Shown: positions 1 through 5,436, counted from the first letter of the stretch. The stretch is 5,823 nt of DNA from Acidobacteriaceae bacterium (GCA_027364815.1 DAHXOQ010000115.1:1-5823); one strand, 5' to 3'. Notes: generated from the sequence alone by a model not told the origin. Numbers and translations: made by a program.

Positions 1-1
1 G

Positions 2-847
2 GTTGAAGGGCGCGCATGGGAGCCGGGCGATCCGAAGATTGCAAGAGATTTGGTGCGCGGCGAGCTGGTGAAGGTGCGCGGGTCGGTGTCGCGATTCAAA
101 GAGACGCTGCAGGTGAAGGTGGACCAGATTCGCCATGCGTCGAATGATGAGGCGAGTTTGTCGGATATGCTGCCTTCGACGCAGTACAACGTGGACGAGC
201 TTTGGAGCAAACTGCGCGGCTATGCGGATTCGATTACGGATCCGTATCTAAACCGGCTGATTTTTACGCTGCTGGACGACGCGAAGATTGCGGCGGCGTA
301 CAAGCAGGCTCCGGCGGCGAAGCAACTGCATCATGCGTGGATTGGCGGGTTGCTGGAACACGTGGTGAGTCTGCTAAATCTGGCGGATCGCGTGCTGCCG
401 AATTATGCGATTTTGAATCGGGACCTGGTCATTGTCGGGGTGATTCTGCACGACATCGGGAAGACGAAAGAGCTGGAGTGGGCGAGCGGATTTGATTACA
501 CCGTGGAGGGGACGCTGCTGGGGCACATTCAATTTGGCGCGGCGCTGGCGGAGAAGACGATGGACGGGATTGCGAATTTTCCGGCTCGATTGAAGACGGT
601 GGTGCTGCATTTGATTTTGTCGCATCACGGAAAGCTGGAGTTTGGATCGCCGAAGCTGCCGATGATTCCCGAAGCGCTGGCGTTGAATTTTCTGGATGAT
701 TTTGATGCGAAGATGCAGGTGATTGCGACGGAGTTTGAGAGGGCAGCACAGCAGGGCAAGGGTCCGGGGGATTTTACGGATAAGGTTTGGGCGCTGGATC
801 AGCGACAGATGCTGAATACGAAGCGTTGGCTGGAAGAAGAGAAATAA
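2..847 (+). CDS. YhaM-type 3'-5' exoribonuclease, OB-fold plus HD domain (5' end outside window)
   Basis: The reading frame is open from base 2, so the true start lies upstream; the TTG at 50 falls inside the domain and is unlikely to be the start. The first ~45 visible residues (VRGELVKVRGSVSRFKETLQVKVDQI) look like the last strands of an OB-fold nucleic-acid-binding domain. An HD phosphohydrolase domain follows. Its likely metal ligands are the His of LLEHVV (359-361), the HD pair in VILHDIGK (449-454), the His residues of LSHHGKLEFG (623-628) and the Asp residues of NFLDDFDAKM. This order (OB then HD) and these motifs are those of YhaM/CBF1-family exoribonucleases, which trim RNA 3' ends in the cytoplasm. 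At least 281 residues are visible, against roughly 310-330 for the family, so perhaps 30-50 are missing. Another HD nucleotide phosphohydrolase is possible but fits less well. The stop at 845-847 faces the toxin stop across 2 bp, and no terminator is visible. Confidence 0.85.
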   Translation, partial: VEGRAWEPGDPKIARDLVRGELVKVRGSVSRFKETLQVKVDQIRHASNDEASLSDMLPSTQYNVDELWSKLRGYADSITDPYLNRLIFTLLDDAKIAAAYKQAPAAKQLHHAWIGGLLEHVVSLLNLADRVLPNYAILNRDLVIVGVILHDIGKTKELEWASGFDYTVEGTLLGHIQFGAALAEKTMDGIANFPARLKTVVLHLILSHHGKLEFGSPKLPMIPEALALNFLDDFDAKMQVIATEFERAAQQGKGPGDFTDKVWALDQRQMLNTKRWLEEEK

Positions 848-849
848 GT

Positions 850-1275
850 TTATTTGCGCATTGGATTGATAAATTTGATGCCTGCAAAATCTTTTTCGTT
901 GTCAGTGACAACGATGCAATTATTTGCTTCGGCTATCGCTGCAATCATCATGTCCATCGCGCTACGCGGCTGACCTTTTCGGTCACCCTCGGCCATCAAT
1001 CGCCCCCAAACCATGCTGGCCGCAATGTCAAAAGTTAAGATGCGTGATTGGAATTTCGAGAACGGTCCCGATGATCCGTGAAACCATGACTCCAATTGTG
1101 TACGTCGCTTCCCACTAGGTGCACTGCGAATTCCTCTATCTATTTCAGCCAATGAAATTGTTGAAAAATATAATTCCTGATTCTCCCGCTCGCCCATCCA
1201 TACAACCAACTTGTCCGAGGGCAGAGGCTTGATCAGATCACTCACAATATTTGTATCGAGCAGGAATTTGCTCAC
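850..1275 (-). CDS. vapC: VapC-like PIN-domain ribonuclease toxin
   Basis: This is a 141-residue protein made of one PIN domain, the metal-dependent RNase fold of VapC/FitB toxins, which cleave tRNA, rRNA or other RNA. The expected acidic active-site residues are present: D7 in LLDTN, E44 in SLAEI, D108 in SAMDMMIAA and D125 in VVTDNEKDF. The toxin is therefore probably catalytically intact. The start is GTG (1275-1273); no other start precedes the essential LLDTN strand. The GTG overlaps the antitoxin stop in a 4-base GTGA, a sign of translational coupling, and no strong Shine-Dalgarno sequence is needed or seen. Base composition is AT-richer than in flanking genes, which suggests horizontal acquisition. 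The TAA stop at 852-850 is 2 bp from the stop of the convergent exoribonuclease gene, so there is no room for a terminator between them. The RNA target cannot be told from the sequence. Confidence 0.9.
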   Translation of the reverse strand: MSKFLLDTNIVSDLIKPLPSDKLVVWMGERENQELYFSTISLAEIDRGIRSAPSGKRRTQLESWFHGSSGPFSKFQSRILTFDIAASMVWGRLMAEGDRKGQPRSAMDMMIAAIAEANNCIVVTDNEKDFAGIKFINPMRK

Positions 1276-1574
1276 AACTCAATCTTTCTGCCGCTCGTCT
1301 TCTCGCGCTTGAATAGAATTCCACTCCCGACCAAGGGAGAGTTGCGGAAGGCTGCCAGAATTTCTCCTTTGGTCGAAGTTGGTGCAAGTACCTTATTCTG
1401 CAAATTAGCCCTTATCTCGTTGGTTTCTGAGTTGTCTTCTACCAGCTTCCGCGCCAAGGCGCGAATCAATTCTTTATCAGAATCAAGACCAAGAACTTCG
1501 AACCGTGCAACGCCTTTTTGGGTAAGGCGCTTACGGTAGTTCTGAATCGCACGAACCTGCGCCGAAACTTGCAT
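1272..1574 (-). CDS. Antitoxin partner of the PIN toxin (VapB-like)
   Basis: This 100-residue basic protein sits directly upstream of the PIN toxin and overlaps it by 4 bases, the usual antitoxin-first order. The N-terminal part (YRKRLTQKGVARFEVLGLDSDKELIRALARKL, about residues 13-44) reads as a basic segment, a short beta strand and a helix. This is compatible with a ribbon-helix-helix DNA-binding domain, though I infer the fold and cannot show it. The C-terminal tail (about 75-100, with LVGSGILFKREKTSGRKIEL) is likely the toxin-binding part; in VapB/FitA antitoxins such a tail places an Arg in the PIN active site. The start ATG (1574-1572) has a purine-rich GGAAGG six bases upstream (1586-1581). 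The protein probably represses its own promoter through the 12-bp repeats just upstream. The exact antitoxin family is uncertain. Confidence 0.78.
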   Translation of the reverse strand: MQVSAQVRAIQNYRKRLTQKGVARFEVLGLDSDKELIRALARKLVEDNSETNEIRANLQNKVLAPTSTKGEILAAFRNSPLVGSGILFKREKTSGRKIEL

Positions 1575-1591
1575 CGTTCACCTTCCGATCA

Positions 1592-1627
1592 ACCTATATC
1601 CAGTAATATATCCTGTAATATATCCTG
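1592..1627 (-). repeat. Three tandem 12-bp repeats, likely antitoxin operator
   Basis: Three head-to-tail 12-bp units lie upstream of the antitoxin. On the minus strand, CAGGATATATTA occurs twice without a mismatch (1627-1616 and 1615-1604), then a diverged third unit CTGGATATAGGT follows (1603-1592). The shared core is GGATATA. The first unit fills most of the -35/-10 spacer, the second contains the -10, and the third covers the expected start of transcription. Toxin-antitoxin operons are typically repressed by their own antitoxin or complex, so I infer these are its binding sites. Confidence 0.75.
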
Positions 1628-1633
1628 AGTCAA
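1605..1633 (-). promoter_or_regulatory. Sigma-70-type promoter of the toxin-antitoxin operon
   Basis: Reading the minus strand, a -35 box TTGACT (1633-1628) is followed after exactly 17 bases by a -10 box TATATT (1610-1605). Both are close to consensus. Transcription would begin near 1598, giving a leader of about 23 bases to the antitoxin ATG. The -35 box starts one base beyond the stop codon of the EVE gene. The spacer and -10 are built from 12-bp direct repeats, so a repressor bound there would block RNA polymerase. Confidence 0.72.
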
Positions 1634-1634
1634 G

Positions 1635-2015
1635 CTACCCGACAAACCACTCCCACTGTTCTTTGGTGAGGGGGACGATGGAGAGTCGGCCGATGATGAT
1701 GAGGGGGGATTTGGCGAAGATCTTTTCGGCTTTGATTTCGGTGAGGGTCTTGGGGGTTTTGAGTTTTTTGCCGACTTTGACTTTGACGATGGGGACTTTT
1801 GGGTCGGTGGGGTCAACGCTGAGGACTGTGCCTGTGCCGACGGCGCGACGCTCGTCGCCGGTATGGTAGAAGATCCATTTGGTGCCGGGTTTCATCTCGC
1901 GCAGGTATTTGACGGCAGTGGGATTGGTGACGTTGTCCCAGATGGTTTCGGAGTCGCGGAGGAAATCGTCGAAGGAGTAGACGTCGGGTTCGGTTTTGAA
2001 GAGGAAGTAGTCCAT
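1635..2015 (-). CDS. EVE-domain protein (THYN1-like, PUA-related fold)
   Basis: The 126-residue product is one EVE domain from end to end. It opens with MDYFLFKTEPDVYSFDDF, the hallmark start of this family, followed by IWDNVTNPTAVKYLREMKPGTKWIFYHTGDERRAVGTGTV (about 25-64) and ends in LTKEQWEWFVG. EVE domains have a PUA-like fold and several bind modified bases in DNA; the ligand and cellular role of single-domain bacterial versions are mostly unknown. Where many relatives have a VRNYxAR-like segment, this one has VTNPTAV, so the pocket may differ. I chose the ATG at 2015-2013 because AGGAGA lies four bases upstream and because the family begins at this point; an in-frame ATG at 2045 would add ten unconserved residues. 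No terminator separates the stop from the toxin-antitoxin promoter, so read-through is likely. Confidence 0.88.
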   Translation of the reverse strand: MDYFLFKTEPDVYSFDDFLRDSETIWDNVTNPTAVKYLREMKPGTKWIFYHTGDERRAVGTGTVLSVDPTDPKVPIVKVKVGKKLKTPKTLTEIKAEKIFAKSPLIIIGRLSIVPLTKEQWEWFVG

Positions 2016-2019
2016 GGGG

Positions 2020-2025
2020 TCTCCT
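2020..2025 (-). promoter_or_regulatory. Ribosome binding site fixing the EVE start
   Basis: AGGAGA on the minus strand lies four bases before the ATG at 2015. This supports the shorter reading of the EVE protein over the in-frame ATG at 2045. Confidence 0.65.
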
Positions 2026-2041
2026 GAAATGCAGCGTCCAG

Positions 2042-2069
2042 TCAATAGGGTTCAATTCGACATTGTAAA
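2042..2069 (-). promoter_or_regulatory. Weak candidate promoter of the EVE gene
   Basis: On the minus strand, TTTACA (2069-2064) is followed after 16 bases by TATTGA (2047-2042). This would start transcription near 2035, about 20 bases before the EVE ATG. The -10 match is poor. The main support is position: it lies between the upstream terminator hairpin and the gene, where a promoter is expected. Confidence 0.25.
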
Positions 2070-2095
2070 TTGCGAGTCGATATTGGCACCGCACT

Positions 2096-2135
2096 AAAAA
2101 CTTTCCTCGGGGGCTAAAGCCCCCGGAGAGTTTTT
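2096..2135 (-). terminator. Hairpin terminator downstream of dnaJ, symmetric on both strands
   Basis: A perfect 7-bp GC stem, CGGGGGC (2108-2114) and GCCCCCG (2119-2125), closes a TAAA loop. It is flanked by AAAAACT (2096-2102) and AGTTTTT (2129-2135), which also pair, leaving a few unpaired bases between the two stems. Each strand ends in a run of T after the stem, so it can act in both directions. Read on the minus strand it would end the hrcA-grpE-dnaJ transcript about 150 bases after the dnaJ stop and insulate the EVE gene. The core also resembles the neighbouring REP-like palindrome. Confidence 0.7.
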
Positions 2136-2148
2136 AGAGCAGCTTTGC

Positions 2149-2168
2149 GGCACGACTGAAGTCGTGCC
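2149..2168. repeat. REP-like palindrome
   Basis: GGCACGACT (2149-2157) and AGTCGTGCC (2160-2168) form a perfect 9-bp inverted repeat around GA. It can be drawn equally as an 8-bp stem with a TGAA loop. Its centre, CTGAAG, parallels the CTAAAG centre of the terminator hairpin about 40 bases away. There is no T tract after it, so it is not a typical terminator. From general familiarity, palindromes of this style are scattered between genes in Acidobacteria; copy number cannot be judged from one window. Confidence 0.65.
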
Positions 2169-2264
2169 CTGACTCATTTTCAACCACAGCGAAGATATTG
2201 GCGGATTGATTGCGCATATTACACCGATGAAGTCGTGCCCTGAGTCTTTCCAACCACATTGAAG
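2157..2264. repeat. Imperfect direct repeat carrying a half copy of the palindrome
   Basis: The right arm of the palindrome plus its 3' flank (2157-2194) recurs 71 bases later (2228-2264). The first 16 bases, TGAAGTCGTGCCCTGA, are identical. A variable stretch follows, then shared CAACCACA and GAAG. The second copy lacks the left palindrome arm (GGCACGAC), so it cannot form the hairpin. The bases between the copies are AT-rich with no gene. Apart from this repeat, the hairpins and the weak promoter, I see nothing else in the 2016-2283 intergenic region. Confidence 0.65.
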
Positions 2265-2283
2265 CTTCGTGGTGGATTTGCTT

Positions 2284-3417
2284 TTAACTGAAGAGATCTT
2301 TCATTTTGTTGAGGAGGCTGCGGGAGGTGGGCTTGTTGTCAATGGCCATGGACTCCTGGAGTTGCTTGACCAGCTCGCGTTGCGCCTTGGTGAGCTTGCG
2401 GGGGATTTGGACGACAACTTGCACGATCATGTCGCCGCGTCCGGTTTCGTTGAGATGGGGAACGCCTTTGCCGCGCAGCTTGATCTCTTTGCCGCTTTGC
2501 GTGCCTTCAGGAATTCTCAGCGTGACTTCGCCGTCGATGCCCTCGATTTCAACTTCGTCGCCGAGGAGGGCCTGGGGAATGCTGATGGGGACGACGCAAT
2601 GGAGATCGTTGCCATGGCGCTCAAAGAAAGCGTGAGGCTTGACGGTGAGTACGATGTAGAGATCACCGTGCTGGCCGTCGAAGCGCCCGGCATCGCCCTC
2701 GCCGGAGTAGCGAATGCGAGTGCCATCTTCAACGCCGGCGGGAATTTTGACCTTGAGTTTGAAGTCTCGGGTGACGCGGGTTTCACCACGGCAGGTTGTG
2801 CAGGGGTCGTTGATGAGAGTGCCGGCACCACCGCATGCGCCGCAGGTGCGCGCGACGGCGAAGAAGCCCTGCTGAAAACGGACCTGGCCAGTGCCACGGC
2901 ATTGACCGCAGGTGACGGGAGCCTTGCCGCCGGCACTGCCGGTTCCATGGCAAGTGGAGCAGGCTTCGCGACGGCGGAGCTTGGCTTCAGTTTCGGTGCC
3001 GAAGACAGCCGCTTCAAATTCGATGGTCAGATCGTAGCGCAGATCGTCGCCGCGCTGCTGACGGCTGCCGCGACGTCCAGAAGAAGTTGCGCCGCCACCG
3101 CCGCCGAACATCTCGCCGAAGAGATCGCCGAAGATGTCGCTGATGTCGACACCGCCGGCGAATGGAGAACCTCCGCCAAAGCCGCTGCCTGCGCCAACGC
3201 CGGCATGACCGAAGCGATCATAAGCGGCGCGTTTATCAGGATCGCTGAGGACCTGGTAGGCTTCGCTTGCCTCTTTGAATTTTTCTTCTGCGGCGTGGTC
3301 GTCGGGGTTTCTGTCGGGGTGGTGCTTCATGGCGAGGCGGCGATAGGCGCTCTTCAGCTCCTGGTCGCTGGCTGCACGATCAACACCTAATATTTCGTAG
3401 TAATCTGCTTTACTCAC
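2284..3417 (-). CDS. dnaJ: Chaperone protein DnaJ (type I Hsp40)
   Basis: The 377-residue protein has the full type I DnaJ layout and is almost the same length as the E. coli protein (376). A J domain (about 5-70) carries the HPD motif at 33-35, which stimulates DnaK ATPase. A Gly/Phe-rich linker follows (about 71-112, including DIFGDLFGEMFGGGGG). Four zinc-binding CxxC pairs lie at 153/156, 170/173, 192/195 and 206/209, then the two beta-rich client-binding domains (about 214-340) and a C-terminal dimerisation tail. The fourth zinc repeat reads CTTCRGET, with Thr in place of the usual last Gly; the cysteines are intact. The start is GTG (3417-3415). A TGA lies in frame four codons upstream and no other start precedes the J domain; the Shine-Dalgarno signal is weak. 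It is the last gene of the hrcA-grpE-dnaJ cluster, 45 bp after grpE, and acts in the cytoplasm with DnaK and GrpE. Confidence 0.97.
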   Translation of the reverse strand: MSKADYYEILGVDRAASDQELKSAYRRLAMKHHPDRNPDDHAAEEKFKEASEAYQVLSDPDKRAAYDRFGHAGVGAGSGFGGGSPFAGGVDISDIFGDLFGEMFGGGGGATSSGRRGSRQQRGDDLRYDLTIEFEAAVFGTETEAKLRRREACSTCHGTGSAGGKAPVTCGQCRGTGQVRFQQGFFAVARTCGACGGAGTLINDPCTTCRGETRVTRDFKLKVKIPAGVEDGTRIRYSGEGDAGRFDGQHGDLYIVLTVKPHAFFERHGNDLHCVVPISIPQALLGDEVEIEGIDGEVTLRIPEGTQSGKEIKLRGKGVPHLNETGRGDMIVQVVVQIPRKLTKAQRELVKQLQESMAIDNKPTSRSLLNKMKDLFS

Positions 3418-3462
3418 TCTGTGAATTCACTCTCGTTTTTTGAAAATAGGGTAGGGAAAAAA

Positions 3463-4032
3463 TCAAGCTTCGGTTTGTTTTGGATTTGAAGCGATGCGCA
3501 CCATTGCCGGACGCAGAAGACGCTCGCGCAATTTGTAGCCACGGCGAATCTCCTCAGCGACGGAGTGATCGGGCAGGTCGTCGCGCTCGACGGTGCCGAG
3601 GGCTTCATGCAGATGGGGATCAAAGGGCTCGCCGATGGTTGCGACGGGCTTGACGTGCAACTGGCGAAGGACTTCTTCCATCTGCTTGACGATCAGTTCG
3701 ACGCCGGAGTGCAGTTGCTCGTGCGAGCTATCGGATTTGAGCGCGAGCTCGAAGTTGTCGAGGACGGGCAAAAACTTTTCGACGACGTGGCCGGTTGCGT
3801 AATCGCGGTAGTCGGCTTTCTCGCGCTCGGCGCGCTTGCGCGCATTTTCAAACTCGGCCTGCACGCGGGCGACGCGATCGAGGAGCTGATCACGCTCGGC
3901 AACGAGGCGGTCGTACTCCTCGGCGCTGACGGTGCGCGGTTCCGCTTCAGTTTCAGCGCTGTTCTCGTTGAATGCTTCAGTCGCGGGCGGATTTTTTTCG
4001 GCCACGACCAACTCTTCATCCTGCTGGTGCAT
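3463..4032 (-). CDS. grpE: Nucleotide exchange factor GrpE
   Basis: This 189-residue protein drives ADP release from DnaK. An acidic, disordered N-terminus (1-35) is followed by the long dimerising helix (about 36-125, including YDRLVAERDQLLDRVARVQAEFENARKR and the conserved LPVLDNFELAL). The C-terminal beta domain (about 126-182) has the family signature FDPHLHEAL at 137-145 and ends RGYKLRERLLRPAMVRIA. I chose the ATG at 4032-4030 because AGGAG sits four bases upstream. An in-frame ATG at 4056 would add eight residues but has no ribosome binding site. The gene lies between hrcA (78 bp upstream) and dnaJ (45 bp downstream) on the same strand and is most likely co-transcribed with them. The length is normal for GrpE. 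Confidence 0.96.
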   Translation of the reverse strand: MHQQDEELVVAEKNPPATEAFNENSAETEAEPRTVSAEEYDRLVAERDQLLDRVARVQAEFENARKRAEREKADYRDYATGHVVEKFLPVLDNFELALKSDSSHEQLHSGVELIVKQMEEVLRQLHVKPVATIGEPFDPHLHEALGTVERDDLPDHSVAEEIRRGYKLRERLLRPAMVRIASNPKQTEA

Positions 4033-4036
4033 ACCA

Positions 4037-4041
4037 CTCCT
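4037..4041 (-). promoter_or_regulatory. Ribosome binding site fixing the grpE start
   Basis: AGGAG on the minus strand, four bases before the ATG at 4032, selects this start over the in-frame ATG at 4056, which has no purine-rich sequence in front of it. Confidence 0.7.
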
Positions 4042-4110
4042 GTTTTTCTTGAACATAAAATGCCAGTTCTCAGTTGCTATTTGTTAGATGCTGGATCATG
4101 GTTCCCCGCT

Positions 4111-5307
4111 TCATTGCACGGGCGAATCCAGAATTCGCTCAGATAATCCAGCGACGTAGCGCACGGCCTGAATCATCTGCTGGTACTGGATGCGCGTGGG
4201 CGCGATTAAAGCGACGGTTCCCTGAGTTTCGCCGCCGAGACGCGCAGGGGCGGCAATCATGACTAAATCCTGCATGGCGGGCGAGGTCTCATCGAGGCCG
4301 ACGACGACGCGCACTTCATGCTGACGCGCATCGACGTAAGCGGAGAGCAGTTCGACTAAGCGCTGCTTGGTTTCGAGCGCGGCAAGCATCTGGCGGAGAC
4401 GTTCGCGGTCGAGCTCGGAGCCGATGAGGTTTGCCATGCCTTCCATGAAGATAGTGGGGCCGGTGCTGCTTTCAGCGAGCGCGCCCTTCGTGCATAACTC
4501 GTCAACACTGTTCAACAACTGGCTATCGCGAGCGCCGAGAAGCTGGTGGTAGGCTGCGCGTTCCAATTCCATGCGCCGGGCGATTTCAGCGCGGATTTTG
4601 TCGACCTGCCAGCCGCGGAAGTTCTCATTCAGATAGCGTGCGGCGGTTTCGAGTTCGGAGGCGCCGAGTTCGCGATCGAGCATGAGGACGCGGTCCTGAA
4701 CGGTGCCGCCGGTTGTGACGACGACGGCGAGGACGCGGCCGGCGCCGAGGCGGGAAAAGTGAATGTGCTCGAAGGGCTGACGCGCGGGATTCATGGCGAC
4801 GGCTACGCCCAATCCGCTGGAGAGGAGGGCGAGAACGTGCGAAGTGCGCTCGAGATATTCCGTGGAGCTGTGGACGCCCGAGAAGCTCTCTTCGATTTGA
4901 CCGCGACGCTCGGGGCTGAGGGATTCAGTGGCCAGATGGATCTGGCGCAGGGAGCCGGCGTTGTTGGAGGCAGAGAGACCGAAGCGGACAACACGGCAAT
5001 TGAGGCGGCCGTTTTCGGTTGCGTCGCCGGGCTCGGTGAAACGCTCGACGTAAGCGCGGAAGGCGGCGGCGGTGGGGATGCGGCCGGCGGAGGTGTGCGG
5101 CTGCTCCAGCAGGCCGGCGGCGTCAAGATCGGCCATGACGTTGCGGATGGTTGCCGAGCTCATGCCTTCGCGTTTTTCAAAAGTGCGCGCGACAGCTTGA
5201 GAGGCAACGGGCTCACCGGTCTGAATGTAGAGGTCGATGATGGCGCCAAGCACCAACTCTTCACGCGCCGTCATGATGGGGCTTGCCGGATTGGTGATGT
5301 TGGCCAT
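4111..5307 (-). CDS. hrcA: Heat-inducible transcription repressor HrcA
   Basis: HrcA is a cytoplasmic repressor that normally binds the CIRCE inverted repeat and releases heat-shock genes when the GroEL system is overloaded. The N-terminal winged helix-turn-helix is clear: TAREELVLGAIIDLYIQTGEPVASQAVA (13-40), the recognition region SSATIRNVMADLDAAGLLEQ (50-69) and HTSAGRIPT (71-79). The rest is the GAF-like and dimerisation region, with family landmarks GPTIFMEGMANLI and the ending GTVALIAPTRIQYQQMIQAVRYVAGLSERI. At 398 residues it is longer than the usual ~340-350; the extra length seems to lie mostly in the centre and N-terminus. The ATG at 5307-5305 is preceded by GAGGA ten bases upstream, a rather long spacing. 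The next in-frame ATG (codon 12) has no ribosome binding site. It is the first gene of the hrcA-grpE-dnaJ cluster. Confidence 0.96.
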   Translation of the reverse strand: MANITNPASPIMTAREELVLGAIIDLYIQTGEPVASQAVARTFEKREGMSSATIRNVMADLDAAGLLEQPHTSAGRIPTAAAFRAYVERFTEPGDATENGRLNCRVVRFGLSASNNAGSLRQIHLATESLSPERRGQIEESFSGVHSSTEYLERTSHVLALLSSGLGVAVAMNPARQPFEHIHFSRLGAGRVLAVVVTTGGTVQDRVLMLDRELGASELETAARYLNENFRGWQVDKIRAEIARRMELERAAYHQLLGARDSQLLNSVDELCTKGALAESSTGPTIFMEGMANLIGSELDRERLRQMLAALETKQRLVELLSAYVDARQHEVRVVVGLDETSPAMQDLVMIAAPARLGGETQGTVALIAPTRIQYQQMIQAVRYVAGLSERILDSPVQ

Positions 5308-5384
5308 GGAGACGCGTTCCTCTCATTCACAGTGGGAGAATCCAGCAGAAGGCATGGGGCAGATGCCCGTCGGCGGAAGTTACT

Positions 5385-5420
5385 GCCTGATTTTTCAACA
5401 ATTTAGGTTGGAAAACAGGC
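5385..5420 (-). other. Leader hairpin in the hrcA 5' untranslated region
   Basis: GCCTG (5385-5389) pairs with CAGGC (5416-5420), the T run at 5391-5394 with the A run at 5412-5415, and CAAC (5396-5399) with GTTG (5407-5410), around a 7-base loop. One base is bulged. The 5395/5411 pair is a T-G wobble on the plus strand but a C-A mismatch in the hrcA transcript. It lies about 10 bases after the expected transcription start. A second small hairpin (GGGCA/TGCCC, 5357-5368) follows. The rest of the 5308-5515 gap holds the promoter and nothing else I recognise. Confidence 0.5.
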
Positions 5421-5436
5421 AAAGTTCTCCTCTTTA

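Noticed and set aside
787..1038. Plus-strand reading frame spanning the exoribonuclease end and the toxin gene
   Set aside because: It overlaps two well-supported genes in other frames and resembles nothing known.
1592..1627. CRISPR-like array
   Set aside because: The units are only 12 bp with no spacers, and they sit in a toxin-antitoxin promoter; they fit an operator instead.
2269..3390. Long plus-strand reading frame (373 codons) opposite dnaJ
   Set aside because: It lies almost wholly antisense to an unmistakable dnaJ. Its product is Ala/Gly/Asp/Glu-rich without recognisable motifs, as expected from the antisense frame of a GC-rich gene.
3421..3430. Perfect 10-bp palindrome GTGAATTCAC just upstream of the dnaJ start
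   Set aside because: It is short, not extended by flanking pairing, and has no known binding protein; it could arise by chance.
3565..4146. Plus-strand reading frame of 193 codons opposite grpE
   Set aside because: This is an antisense shadow of grpE with no recognisable domain.
4546..5406. Long plus-strand reading frame (286 codons) opposite hrcA
   Set aside because: It is antisense to the conserved hrcA gene, has low-complexity Gly/Ala/Asp composition, and shows no domain motif.
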